Assembly (NCBI GenBank): GCA_017645955.1 | Contig: JAGCNM010000026.1 | Location: 1 to 53,542 of the forward strand | DNA length: 53,542 bases | Direction of reading: 5' to 3' | DNA from: Candidatus Saccharimonadota bacterium | GTDB lineage: Bacteria > Patescibacteriota > Saccharimonadia > Saccharimonadales > Saccharimonadaceae | Position numbers and translations under genes: made by a program | In this document: positions 7,520-16,304 of the stretch, in pieces | Numbering within the stretch: position 1 is the first letter of the stretch | Layout of the letters: each line of letters begins with the position of its first letter | The notes under the pieces: model-generated | Told to the model about the DNA's origin: nothing | Database searches by the model: none | Seen by the model: the letters and a program-made list of their open reading frames with translations, nothing else

Positions 7520-8071
7520 ATGCGCGACCCTCTCCTCTCCCAACACTTTTTAAAATCACCTAGGCTTGCTCTCATTTTAATCGGTCATTCTAATTTAAAA
7601 AAACGCGATACCGTAGTTGAGATTGGCGCCGGCTCCGGCGTAATCACGAGCGCCCTCGCTTATCGCGTAAAGAATGTCATCGCGATCGAGCCAGATAAAG
7701 CTACCGCAAAAAAACTTGAAGAGAACTTAAAGAAACGTAAAATCGAAAATGTCACTATAATTAAAAAAGATTTCCTAGATTACGAACTACCTAAAACTCC
7801 TTATAAAGTTTTCAGTAATCCTCCGTTCCACATCAGCTCAAAAATCATCCATAAATTAATCGAAGCCGACAACCCGCCAGAATCATTTTATTTGATCCTC
7901 CAAAAACAATTCGCTTTAAAACTGTTAAACACTGAGCGCCATTACACTTCGCAACTAGGACTACAACTTATCCAACAATATCAAACTAGAATCCGTCTCC
8001 CATTAAAACCAACCGACTTCACTCCGCCGCCAGCCGTCCCTACCGTTTTCTTTGAAGCAAAGAAAATCTAA
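7520..8071 (+). CDS. short Erm/KsgA-like rRNA adenine methyltransferase
   Basis: The 183-aa protein has the Rossmann SAM-binding motif VVEIGAGSGVITSAL, an acidic strand end IAIEPD, and catalytic motif IV as SNPPFHISS, where KsgA has NLPY and Erm N-I-P-Y/F. The end (DFTPPPAVPTVFF) matches the family's 'F.P.P.V.s' strand. KsgA and Erm proteins dimethylate adenines of 16S or 23S rRNA. This one stops right after the catalytic domain and lacks the C-terminal helical domain (about 60-80 residues shorter). It starts 1 bp after hisS and its stop overlaps the convergent ABC exporter stop. The shape suggests Erm-type, but the target is not certain. Confidence 0.8.
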   Translation: MRDPLLSQHFLKSPRLALILIGHSNLKKRDTVVEIGAGSGVITSALAYRVKNVIAIEPDKATAKKLEENLKKRKIENVTIIKKDFLDYELPKTPYKVFSNPPFHISSKIIHKLIEADNPPESFYLILQKQFALKLLNTERHYTSQLGLQLIQQYQTRIRLPLKPTDFTPPPAVPTVFFEAKKI

Positions 8072-9837
8072 CCTTTTAAAAACGCCCCACTCTGTCGAGA
8101 CCAAAGCTTCTTATACTCGCCATTTTGCGACAAAAGTTCCTTATGTGTCCCTTCTTGTACAATCTCACCATGATCTAAGACCACAATTTTATCAAGTCCA
8201 GCAATCGTTGAAAGACGGTGTGCAACGACAATCGAAGTTCTTCCCTTCATCAAATTCTTCAACGCACCCTGAATTAGCGCTTCCGATTCCGAATCTAAGG
8301 CCGAAGTTGCTTCGTCTAAAACTAATATCGGCGCATCTTTTAAAATTGCTCTCGCAATCGCAATCCTTTGTCTTTGCCCACCAGAAAGCTTAATTCCCCT
8401 TTCACCAACCAAAGTATCATATCCATTCGGCAAACCCTTAATAAACTCATCAGCATTAGCTAACTTAGCCGCCCTTAAAACCTCCTCACGCGTTGCGCCG
8501 ACCTTCCCATAGGCAATGTTTTCATAAATCGAACGATGGAAAAGCGAAGATTCTTGCGGCACATAAGCAATCGATTCCCTTAAACTTCTTTGTGTCACAT
8601 CTCGTATATCTTGACCATCAATCACAATCGCTCCGCCCGAAACATCATCAAATCGAAGCAACAATTTCGTTAATGTTGATTTCCCAGCCCCACTTACCCC
8701 GACCAGTCCAACACTTTGGCCCGCCGAAACATCTAAAGAAAAATCCTCAAACAAAGCTCGCTTTTGTTCATTATGTTTAAATGAAACATGTTTAAAACTT
8801 ATCTCTGCATGTTTTATTTTTAATGGTTTATCCGTTTTATCATCAACGATAAACGGCAAATCAAGTATCTTAACCATTTCTTTCGCATTCCCGAAAGAAT
8901 GATTCACTTTTCTTAGAATATGATTAATTGTCCAAACATTTGAGAGCAGCGAATTTGATAAAGAATACAAAAAGACTGTACTCGCAACTGTTAGCCCAAA
9001 CAAATTATGACTTAAAACAATTAATATTAAAACGCATGTAAACGTCACCATATTTACAGCATTCATCGCAAGATTACGCCAAAAAGAAACTTTTGCCATA
9101 TTAAACGTTGCTCTTTTTGTTCTTTCAGTCGCATTACTAAATCTCACACCCTCAAACCCTTCACGCGCATACGACTTCACTGAAACTTCATTTGTAATCG
9201 CATCCGCCAGTTGTCCAGTTTGTTTATTTTCCGCATCCGCTAAAGCTTCATCAACATTTCGTGTTTTATAATATGTTACAATTGCGACAAACATATAAAC
9301 TATAATATATACAGTTAAAATCAACGCAAATGGCGCACAAACAAGAAACGTTACCACAACGGAATAAAGTACCGTCAAAACAAGTGGAAATAAATCCCAA
9401 ATAAAATTAGATTTTAAATCGATAAAGGCATTTGGTAATTTATTCGCCGCACTAGTCAGCGACCCAGAAAAACGGTTACTATGAAAAGTCATTGACTGCC
9501 TTATTACCGCATCAAATGCTAATTTAGATAGGTATTCACCACATTTCGCATCGAGCGACCAATCTAGCCAATCGATTATCCGAATCACGAAAAGATTATT
9601 TACCGCCGCCGGAACAATTGTTAATAATAAAATCCCAATATAACTTTCAATCTCATATTCGCCATTTGAAATTTTCCCAAGTATTTCTGAAGTGCCATAT
9701 GGCACAACCACATTCGAAATCAAAATCCAAATCGGCACAAATAATAATACTAGTCCCGTTCGTAATTTATACTGCATCAAGGCTTTCCAGAAATAATGCA
9801 AAGTCCTTGAAGCTCCTCCTTCATTTTTCTTACGCAT
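8068..9837 (-). CDS. ABC exporter (fused membrane and ATPase domains)
   Basis: The 589-aa half-transporter has about six membrane helices (residues 25-330) followed by a nucleotide-binding domain: Walker A GVSGAGKST, Q-loop, signature LSGGQRQRIAIARA, Walker B ILVLDEATSALD and H-loop VAHRLST. It should work as a homodimer exporting lipids, peptides or drugs from the inner membrane; the substrate is unknown. A TGCTATAAT box lies about 11 nt before the ATG. The stop overlaps the convergent methylase stop by 3 bp. Confidence 0.92.
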   Translation of the reverse strand: MRKKNEGGASRTLHYFWKALMQYKLRTGLVLLFVPIWILISNVVVPYGTSEILGKISNGEYEIESYIGILLLTIVPAAVNNLFVIRIIDWLDWSLDAKCGEYLSKLAFDAVIRQSMTFHSNRFSGSLTSAANKLPNAFIDLKSNFIWDLFPLVLTVLYSVVVTFLVCAPFALILTVYIIVYMFVAIVTYYKTRNVDEALADAENKQTGQLADAITNEVSVKSYAREGFEGVRFSNATERTKRATFNMAKVSFWRNLAMNAVNMVTFTCVLILIVLSHNLFGLTVASTVFLYSLSNSLLSNVWTINHILRKVNHSFGNAKEMVKILDLPFIVDDKTDKPLKIKHAEISFKHVSFKHNEQKRALFEDFSLDVSAGQSVGLVGVSGAGKSTLTKLLLRFDDVSGGAIVIDGQDIRDVTQRSLRESIAYVPQESSLFHRSIYENIAYGKVGATREEVLRAAKLANADEFIKGLPNGYDTLVGERGIKLSGGQRQRIAIARAILKDAPILVLDEATSALDSESEALIQGALKNLMKGRTSIVVAHRLSTIAGLDKIVVLDHGEIVQEGTHKELLSQNGEYKKLWSRQSGAFLKG

Positions 9838-9918
9838 ATCTAAAAAACATTATAGCATTAAAGTAAACTATAATACAATAATTAAAAATAATTCTCTAAA
9901 AGTGGTATAATACTACTC

Positions 9919-11271
9919 ATGAGTAAATTAGAAGATATTGTTAGTTTATGTAAACGCCGCGGATTTATTTTCCCTGGCTCGGATGTTTATGGCGGCATGG
10001 CCGGAACCTGGGACTTTGGTCCGCTCGGCGTCATGCTTAAAAAAAATATAATGGATGCTTGGTGGCATTATTTCGTAGAAAAACGCGATGATATGTACGG
10101 TATCGACGCCGCAATTATCATGAACCCAAAAACCTGGGTCGCTTCCGGCCACGCCGCAACCTTTGCCGACCCGTTGGTAGAATGTAAAGAATGTAAATCT
10201 CGTTTCCGCGCCGACAAAATCGCCGACGGCATTACCGAATCAGTTACAACCGAAGAGTTTTTAGCTCTTCACGTTAAATGCCCAACTTGCGGAAAAGAAA
10301 ACTGGGGACCTATCCGAAAATTCAATATGATGTTCACTACTCATGTTGGCGCCGTCTTACCAGAAGACACAAAGGAAAATCCCGAATTAGCTGAAAAAAA
10401 TATCGCCTATTTACGTCCTGAAACCGCCCAAGGTATCTTCACGAATTATAAAAACGTCATAGATACTTTCTATCCTAGTCTTCCTTTCGGTTTAGCCCAA
10501 CAAGGTAAAGCCTTCAGAAACGAAATAAGCCCGCGTGATTTTATTCTTCGTGACCGCGAATGTTCCCAAATGGAAATAGAATACTTTGTTGCTCCGAATA
10601 CTTGGGAAGAAAATTTCGAAAAAATGCGCAAGGCTCAACATGATTTTCTCGAAAACGTAATCGGATTACCAGCAAAAAACATTCACGAACTCGAAGTTCC
10701 TAAAGAAGACCGCGCTCATTATTCTAAACGCACTATTGATTTTATGTTTGATTATCCCAACGGCGAAGAAGAATTAATGGGGCTCGCTTATCGTACAGAC
10801 TTTGATTTAAGTAACATTGAACGCGAATCTGGAAAATCAATGGAATACCGCGATAAAAATACGAAAGAAGTCTTTATCCCTCACGTCATTGAACCTTCAA
10901 TCGGCGTCGAGCGCTTATTCCTCGCTGTCCTTTCCAATGCCTATACTGAAGATGAAATCAATGGCGAAAAACGCACAGTCCTCAAATTGCCTCAATCATT
11001 AGCGCCATATCAATTCTGTGTTTCCCCGCTTCTTAAAAATAAGCCCGAGCTAGTCGAAAAAGCCCAACAAGTTTATCAAGCCTTAAAAGAAAAATACGGC
11101 AACGTTACCTGGGATGACTCAGGCAACATCGGTAAGCGCTATCGCAAACAAGACGAAATCGGTACGCCAAAATGCGTTGTCATAGATTTCGAAACTCTAG
11201 AAAACGATACTGTCACCATTCGCGACCGCGATACAACTGACCAAATCCGCAAAAGCATTTCCGAATTATAA
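9919..11271 (+). CDS. glyS: glycyl-tRNA synthetase, dimeric type
   Basis: The 450-aa protein is the homodimeric alpha2 (eukaryote/Gram-positive-type) GlyRS: N-terminal DVYGGMAGTWDFGPLG, a zinc-like CxxC pair (VECKEC and CPTC, residues about 80-120), motif 2 GKAFRNEISPRDFILRDREC, motif 3 IEPSIGVERLFLAVL and a C-terminal anticodon domain. No alpha/beta-type glyQ is present. TATAAT (9906-9911, extended TGG) ends 7 nt before the ATG, so the transcript is predicted leaderless. Confidence 0.96.
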   Translation: MSKLEDIVSLCKRRGFIFPGSDVYGGMAGTWDFGPLGVMLKKNIMDAWWHYFVEKRDDMYGIDAAIIMNPKTWVASGHAATFADPLVECKECKSRFRADKIADGITESVTTEEFLALHVKCPTCGKENWGPIRKFNMMFTTHVGAVLPEDTKENPELAEKNIAYLRPETAQGIFTNYKNVIDTFYPSLPFGLAQQGKAFRNEISPRDFILRDRECSQMEIEYFVAPNTWEENFEKMRKAQHDFLENVIGLPAKNIHELEVPKEDRAHYSKRTIDFMFDYPNGEEELMGLAYRTDFDLSNIERESGKSMEYRDKNTKEVFIPHVIEPSIGVERLFLAVLSNAYTEDEINGEKRTVLKLPQSLAPYQFCVSPLLKNKPELVEKAQQVYQALKEKYGNVTWDDSGNIGKRYRKQDEIGTPKCVVIDFETLENDTVTIRDRDTTDQIRKSISEL

Positions 11272-11310
11272 TTCTTGTGCTATAATATCTTACATAAAAA
11301 GGAGAATATT

Positions 11311-11871
11311 ATGACTGAAGAATCAAAAACCAACAAAAACCCAGTTATTGTCGCTTGTGCGTTAGTAGTCGCGGTAATACTAATTGTTGTTATAGCCATA
11401 GTAATGTTATCGAATAAAAAACTTGACGATTCTTTCTTTGTATCTGATGGAACGAAATATGTTCTAACCATGGAAGCCGACGATTTGCTCGGATTAGATA
11501 CTGATCAATACGTCCCGGAAAAAACCCATCTTGTTTACTTCTATTCCGGAGAGAAAGTCACCGATGCAAAAGTTTACTACGCTTACGAAAATGAAAAAGT
11601 CGCTAAAGAAGCAGCCGACTATATCAAAAAACAGAACGAAGACGAAAGTATTCGTGAAATTACAATTAACGGAAAATATGTCGTCATTAGCCCAGACAAA
11701 TCAGTCTATGAGGGTATGACAACCGAAGATGCTAAACAACAAGTCGAACTAATGGAATTACTCCAAAACATCGACCAACAAACTGGCGACGAAGATGAAG
11801 TAATGGAAGAAGAGGCTGAAGAAGAAACCGAAGAAGAAGTCGAAGAAGAAACCGTCGAAGAAGAAGAGTAA
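11311..11871 (+). CDS. single-pass membrane protein with acidic tail
   Basis: The 186-aa protein has a short charged N-terminus, one hydrophobic segment (about residues 12-33), a predicted outside domain of about 115 residues and a C-terminal tail of about 30 residues that is almost only Glu with Thr and Val. I recognise no family. The open frame begins 12 codons upstream across the promoter (TGCTATAAT, 11278-11286), so the start is placed at 11311 behind a GGAG ribosome binding site. The tail is encoded by repeated GAAGAAGAA-type codons that could slip. A strong terminator follows. Confidence 0.75.
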   Translation: MTEESKTNKNPVIVACALVVAVILIVVIAIVMLSNKKLDDSFFVSDGTKYVLTMEADDLLGLDTDQYVPEKTHLVYFYSGEKVTDAKVYYAYENEKVAKEAADYIKKQNEDESIREITINGKYVVISPDKSVYEGMTTEDAKQQVELMELLQNIDQQTGDEDEVMEEEAEEETEEEVEEETVEEEE

Positions 11872-11874
11872 ATA

Positions 11875-11907
11875 ATAAAAAACTAGCCCCGTGGGGCTAG
11901 TTTTTTT
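11875..11907. terminator. bidirectional terminator
   Basis: A perfect 8-bp stem CTAGCCCC/GGGGCTAG with a GT loop is flanked by A6 on the left and T7 on the right, so it can end both the rightward acidic-tail gene and the leftward ppa gene. Confidence 0.93.
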
Positions 11908-11916
11908 ATTGGCTTA

Positions 11917-12444
11917 TTATTTCTTATATCTTTCTATTGCAGCTTTGATTACTTCTTTCGCAGTATCAATACCTTCAAAGCTCTTAACCACAGTTGAACC
12001 TGGCTTCTTTAAATCTTTATAATGATTGAAATGATGTTCGATTTGCTTCAAAGTTTGCGCCGGCAAATCTTCCAGCTTCTCATAAGCATCACCATTATTA
12101 CGATCATCTGCCGGAACACAAATAATCTTATCATCAACTTCGCCATCATCAACAAACTTCATTACACCTAAAATCTTTGCCTTCATCCAAATACCAGTTG
12201 TTAGAGGCTGATCGGTAATCATTAAGACGTCTAGCTCATCGCCGTCTTCATCCAAGGTCTGCGGAATAAAACCATAATTGCATGGCTTTGCAAACGCCAT
12301 CGGCTCAACACGATCTAACATAAAGCAAGCATGTTTCCTATCCCATTCAATCTTATGGTTTGAACCAGTCGGAATTTCAATCACAACATTTAGTTCACCA
12401 TTTTCGTAATCCCCCGGCTCTAAGACTTTGTTAAAATCTGCCAT
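11917..12444 (-). CDS. ppa: inorganic pyrophosphatase
   Basis: The 175-aa family I pyrophosphatase hydrolyses PPi released by biosynthetic reactions. The active-site signature DEDGDELDVL (PROSITE D-[SGDN]-D-[PE]-[LIVMF]-D type) is present, as are FMLDRVEPMAFAKPCNYGFIP near the N-terminus and a C-terminal FNHYKDLK. Length is normal. It has a short leader with GGAG before the ATG and an extended -10 box (TGATATAAT), so it is one of the few housekeeping genes here with a Shine-Dalgarno leader. Confidence 0.96.
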   Translation of the reverse strand: MADFNKVLEPGDYENGELNVVIEIPTGSNHKIEWDRKHACFMLDRVEPMAFAKPCNYGFIPQTLDEDGDELDVLMITDQPLTTGIWMKAKILGVMKFVDDGEVDDKIICVPADDRNNGDAYEKLEDLPAQTLKQIEHHFNHYKDLKKPGSTVVKSFEGIDTAKEVIKAAIERYKK

Positions 12445-12476
12445 TTTTACTCCTTTTATTTTGTATCCTAATTATA

Positions 12477-13166
12477 TCACATCTTACTTGTAACGCGCGC
12501 CAACTCAAACACTCTACTAATTATCTCTTCATTCATTTTTATTTTCCTAATAATATTAAAACCATTTGTTATGATTAATCTTAAAACCTTAATTTCATCT
12601 TCACCAAACTCACCATTTTCATCCCTTTTAAAACATGCGCTCATCTGGTCCCAACTGTATCTCGTACCTATCTCCAATTTATTATCCTCAATATCTCTAT
12701 ATAAGTTTATCTCTTCACCCATCGCCCTATTAAGATTTAGTAAAAACCACGCTTCAACTAGTTTTGAATTATCTCCCGCATTTAGCGCAATTAAACTTTG
12801 TCCTAGTATATCAAAGTATTCTTCTGTCTCCGAACTCTCCGCCGCAATATTAATTTTCTTTAAAAACCCCGACGCGATTTCCATAGTATTCAAATCCTTT
12901 AAAATCTCTCCATAGAATCTAATCATTTTCGCGCTTGTTATAATCCCAAGTTCGCCTTTTCCTTTATGGATAGTAACATCAATTAATGAAAACACCTCAA
13001 TTCCGCCAGCCAATTTCGATTTTTCTCGCCTTACACCTTTAGCGATTGCGGAAACCTTTCCAGATGGCGTAATAATATTTAAAATCCTATCAGATTCACC
13101 ATAGTTCGTACGTTTAAGAACGTATCCAAACGTTCTTAAATAATTATTCGGCGTATTTCTCGACAT
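12477..13166 (-). CDS. recO: DNA repair protein RecO
   Basis: The 229-aa protein starts with the RecO OB-fold pattern: YVLKRTNYGESDRILNIIT, then GKVSAIAKGVRREKSKL, followed by a helical domain. RecO anneals DNA and helps load RecA in recombinational repair. The zinc-binding CxxC set found in many RecO proteins is not evident. The start overlaps the receiver gene by 23 bp, so it is translated as the third gene of the kinase/receiver operon. Confidence 0.85.
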   Translation of the reverse strand: MSRNTPNNYLRTFGYVLKRTNYGESDRILNIITPSGKVSAIAKGVRREKSKLAGGIEVFSLIDVTIHKGKGELGIITSAKMIRFYGEILKDLNTMEIASGFLKKINIAAESSETEEYFDILGQSLIALNAGDNSKLVEAWFLLNLNRAMGEEINLYRDIEDNKLEIGTRYSWDQMSACFKRDENGEFGEDEIKVLRLIITNGFNIIRKIKMNEEIISRVFELARVTSKM

Positions 13167-13491
13167 ATTCCCTTATCTCCTCCGGTTTCATCGTATCCTT
13201 ATTTAAAACACCAACCACTCCGTAACTATCTAAACCCTTACCGTTAAAATCTAGTGCAGAAACAATTACTACGGGTATTTTCCTAGTATCATCATAAGAA
13301 ACCAATTCATTTAAAAAAGTAAAACCATCCGGACCGTTTAAAAGAACGTCTAAGAAAATTAAATCCGGTAATTCACCATCCGATATTGCCGACATCGCTT
13401 CAATCGCGTCAGAAAAAATTTTAGCATCGCTTTTCGATGCCCTTTTTACACATTCTGCCATTATCTTGTCGTCATCAATTACAAAAATCAT
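13144..13491 (-). CDS. single-domain response regulator receiver
   Basis: The 115-aa protein is one CheY-like receiver domain: acidic pocket VIDDD at the N-terminus, phospho-acceptor LDV at about residue 48, the conserved Ser in VVSA and the conserved Lys in LNKDTM. No output domain is attached, so it must act through protein contact. It starts directly after the stop of the histidine kinase gene (zero spacing) and overlaps recO, which links its expression to both. Confidence 0.88.
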   Translation of the reverse strand: MIFVIDDDKIMAECVKRASKSDAKIFSDAIEAMSAISDGELPDLIFLDVLLNGPDGFTFLNELVSYDDTRKIPVVIVSALDFNGKGLDSYGVVGVLNKDTMKPEEIREYVEKYAE

Positions 13492-14172
13492 TTAAAACAA
13501 ACTCATCTGTTTAGATATTGGTAAACTTACATAAAAACTCGTCCCGTCGCGATGTCTAATCGCACCGACCTCAGCGTTCATGTATTTCGAAAATTTGGAG
13601 GCAATATAAAGCCCAAGTCCCGACGAACCCGGGCGCATCGCAATTGATGTTGGTTTTTTTAACCAACCTCTTCTAATTTCTTTCCAAACATCAATCGGTA
13701 AAGCCGGACCATAATCTCGAATTAACACTTTAACTCTCCCGCCGCTCTCCCTTACAACCAATTCCGACTTTGTCTCCTCGCTCGAATAATGCATCGCATT
13801 CAATAAGAAGTTATAAATAACGCTATATAGTAATTCACGATTTGCTGAAACTAAACGCGATCGATTCGAATATTTAATATATAAATCCCGATTATTAAAC
13901 CGAAACAGTAAACCAAGCTCCCTTGAAACTTCATCACAAACCTCACGAATCGCAACCGGCTCCATCTTAAATAGTCCATTCTCAAGCCGTCTTATTTTGG
14001 CCAAATCATTGACTTGCTTAATTGCTCTTTCAGAAACTTGTACCATCTCCGAGCGAATTTTTTCACCTTCAGGTTCCATCTCATCAAAAGACAATGCTAA
14101 CTGTCTTAGAACTGCAAGCGGGGCCTTTAGTTCATGCGCCGCAACCAAAATACCATCTACCTCACTCTCCAT
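13492..14172 (-). CDS. soluble sensor histidine kinase
   Basis: The 226-aa kinase starts almost at its H-box (AAHELKAPLA, His about residue 13) and has the N-box (NFLLNAMHYS), G1 (IRDYGPAL) and G2 (GSSGLGLYIASKF) motifs. There is no sensor domain and no membrane segment, so its signal must come from partner proteins or the cytoplasm. It is the first gene of an operon with a lone receiver and recO. A TGCTATAAT box ends 6 nt before the ATG: leaderless. Confidence 0.88.
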   Translation of the reverse strand: MESEVDGILVAAHELKAPLAVLRQLALSFDEMEPEGEKIRSEMVQVSERAIKQVNDLAKIRRLENGLFKMEPVAIREVCDEVSRELGLLFRFNNRDLYIKYSNRSRLVSANRELLYSVIYNFLLNAMHYSSEETKSELVVRESGGRVKVLIRDYGPALPIDVWKEIRRGWLKKPTSIAMRPGSSGLGLYIASKFSKYMNAEVGAIRHRDGTSFYVSLPISKQMSLF

Positions 14173-14192
14173 GCTACAATTATAGCACTTAT

Positions 14193-15017
14193 CTAGGCGT
14201 TAAAGACAACCGTTCCAAGTAATTTATCAAAATCAGCCGTAAATAGAACCGAATCGGTCTGCAAAATTACAGTTTTATCACGAATCTTAAATACTACAAT
14301 ATAGCCATTTAAATCTGTATTCGGAATAATACCGGTATAGCGATTCCCTATTATATTTTCATTTCTACCAAACGTCACAGATTGAACCGTCAACCCAGAG
14401 TTTTTTCTTTCCATAATTCTTGCGTAATCGGCCACCACGTCGTCAAAACTCGCATTTAGAATTGTCACCCTTAAAGCATTAATCGTATCAATTCCTACCG
14501 CATCGACTTGTTCCGGATTAAAGTACGCGTTGAAATCGCCACCCTTTTCCGCCGCCGCCGCTACATAAACACTCCAAGTACGCGGATATTCAAAAGATAG
14601 TTCACCATAATCGATCGGACCCGAGAAAGTCTTATAAGGATATTTCTCTCTTTCAAGAAACTCTGCTTCCATCTTTAGAGATTGTTCGTCTTTCGCTGCA
14701 GCTACCGCAACATCAATCTGACCTTGAACATCAGTTTGCACCTCATCGTATTGTAATCTCATCCAAATAAACAAGCCGATAAATGTTACCGCAACTAAAG
14801 AAACTACAATAATTGCAATCGTTTTTACTAAACCGGCAATATCCTTCTTTGGTTCAGGCGGAAGCTGAGCTTGTTGTACCATTGGCATTCCATTCGCCGT
14901 TGGTAATCCATCCGGCCCGATGCCTTGAAGAGAAGAAATTGATTGGACAGGCTGAGCAGGTTGAACTGGCTGAGCCGGTCCTGATGGTTGTACTTGAGGC
15001 ATTTGTCCACTATCCAT
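14193..15017 (-). CDS. membrane-anchored protein with Pro/Gln-rich N-terminus
   Basis: The 274-aa protein begins with a Pro/Gln/Val-rich cytoplasmic stretch containing PAQPVQ repeats (residues 10-50), then one membrane segment (about 65-88) and an extracytoplasmic domain of about 180 residues that looks compactly folded (beta-strand rich, YPRTWSVYV). I recognise no enzyme family; PsbP-like lipid or protein-binding domains have this general look. TGATATAAT ends 6 nt before the ATG (leaderless). Confidence 0.72.
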   Translation of the reverse strand: MDSGQMPQVQPSGPAQPVQPAQPVQSISSLQGIGPDGLPTANGMPMVQQAQLPPEPKKDIAGLVKTIAIIVVSLVAVTFIGLFIWMRLQYDEVQTDVQGQIDVAVAAAKDEQSLKMEAEFLEREKYPYKTFSGPIDYGELSFEYPRTWSVYVAAAAEKGGDFNAYFNPEQVDAVGIDTINALRVTILNASFDDVVADYARIMERKNSGLTVQSVTFGRNENIIGNRYTGIIPNTDLNGYIVVFKIRDKTVILQTDSVLFTADFDKLLGTVVFNA

Positions 15018-15034
15018 AAGAATATTATATCACA

Positions 15035-15229
15035 TTATTTATCAAATTTTTCTTTTAAAACTTCGATTCGATTTTTGAGTTCTTTTAAATCTTTTTCAAC
15101 ATCCTTAGCAAGCTTCGTTGCCTCTTCGTATTTAGTTATTGCTTCCTCTAGTTTAAAATCATCCGAATAAAACCATTCTACTCGCTTATCTAATTCTTCA
15201 ATTTTCTGATTTAAATTATTTTCGTTCAT
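15035..15229 (-). CDS. xseB: exodeoxyribonuclease VII small subunit
   Basis: This 64-aa protein is a single helical hairpin with the XseB pattern: KIEELDKRVEWF ... KLEEAITKYEEATKLAKDVEKDL. It forms the long coiled-coil stalk around XseA. The frame can start at a TTG at 15241, but I prefer the ATG at 15229, which overlaps xseA by 14 bp. It is the last gene of the operon. Confidence 0.9.
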   Translation of the reverse strand: MNENNLNQKIEELDKRVEWFYSDDFKLEEAITKYEEATKLAKDVEKDLKELKNRIEVLKEKFDK

Positions 15230-16304
15230 TAATTTCCTCAACTTTCGCTTTAATATCTTTATTAAATGTTGTAATTTTTACAACAGACCCTGGCGAAATC
15301 TTACCTGATATTATCGCATATCCTCGTTTCAATGTCGCTTCTGGGTTTAAAGCATCTAATATTTTTTGTTTCTGTATAATACTATCCAAGACCTCTTTTA
15401 TCTTACCCTCAATTTCTTGCATCGCACGCGTCAAGTTCTCACTATTCTCTTTTATCTGCTCGTCGATTTTTCGCATTATAACTATTCCAGCTTTATCGAC
15501 TTTTTCACAAACCATATCTAGCATTGCATTTTTATCCGGCGTGATTAGTTCAGCAAGATTTGAAGGCGTAGAAGCGCGAATATCTGCAGCAAGATCTGCC
15601 AATGACTCATCCACTTCATGCCCGATCCCAGTCGCAACTGGTATACGCGATGCCGCAATTGCCCTCACAAGCTCTTCGTCGTTAAAACAAGCTAAATCGT
15701 CTGCCGAGCCACCACCTCGAATCATTACGATCAGCTGCACCTCGCTCTTTTCATTAAAATACTTTAATGCTCTAATCATTTGATCTGGCGCATCTAGTCC
15801 CTGAACCTGCGTATGCGCCACTTGTACATCAAGCCCACCCCATCTTGCATTAATTATCTTAATAAAATCCGCATACCCAGCCGCCTGAGTTGAAGAAATA
15901 ACTCCAATTTTAGCCAAATTTTTTGGCAACTCTCTTTTCTTTTCTAAAGCGAACAGGCCTTCATCAGTTAATTTCTTTTTTAGAAGCTCATAAGCCTTTT
16001 TTAGGCTTCCCTCACCAACTGGTGTTACTGCTTGAACAGTAAACGAAAACTTACCCCATTTTGTAATCTTCGGAACCCCCCTCACAACAACCTTCATCCC
16101 GTCTTCAAGTGGTAATCGCATTTGAAATAAAGACATAAAACATGATACCGAAGATTCTTCATCCTTTATATCGAAAAATACCCATTTGCCTTGATTAACT
16201 TTAAAACTTGCTATTTCGCCCTCAATTAAAACACTAGAATATGCATAATCTAAAGTTTGATTGACAACGCTTATGAATTCGGTTGGTGTAAATTTATTCT
16301 CCAT
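15216..16304 (-). CDS. xseA: exodeoxyribonuclease VII large subunit
   Basis: The 362-aa protein has an N-terminal OB-fold (FTPTEFISVVNQTLD ... EGEIASFK) and the ExoVII catalytic domain with ARWGGLDVQV, IRGGGSADDL and PVATGIGHEVDESLAD. ExoVII degrades single-stranded DNA to oligonucleotides in repair. It is shorter than the E. coli protein because the coiled-coil region is reduced. It overlaps the flippase gene by 11 bp and xseB by 14 bp. Confidence 0.94.
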   Translation of the reverse strand: MENKFTPTEFISVVNQTLDYAYSSVLIEGEIASFKVNQGKWVFFDIKDEESSVSCFMSLFQMRLPLEDGMKVVVRGVPKITKWGKFSFTVQAVTPVGEGSLKKAYELLKKKLTDEGLFALEKKRELPKNLAKIGVISSTQAAGYADFIKIINARWGGLDVQVAHTQVQGLDAPDQMIRALKYFNEKSEVQLIVMIRGGGSADDLACFNDEELVRAIAASRIPVATGIGHEVDESLADLAADIRASTPSNLAELITPDKNAMLDMVCEKVDKAGIVIMRKIDEQIKENSENLTRAMQEIEGKIKEVLDSIIQKQKILDALNPEATLKRGYAIISGKISPGSVVKITTFNKDIKAKVEEINERK

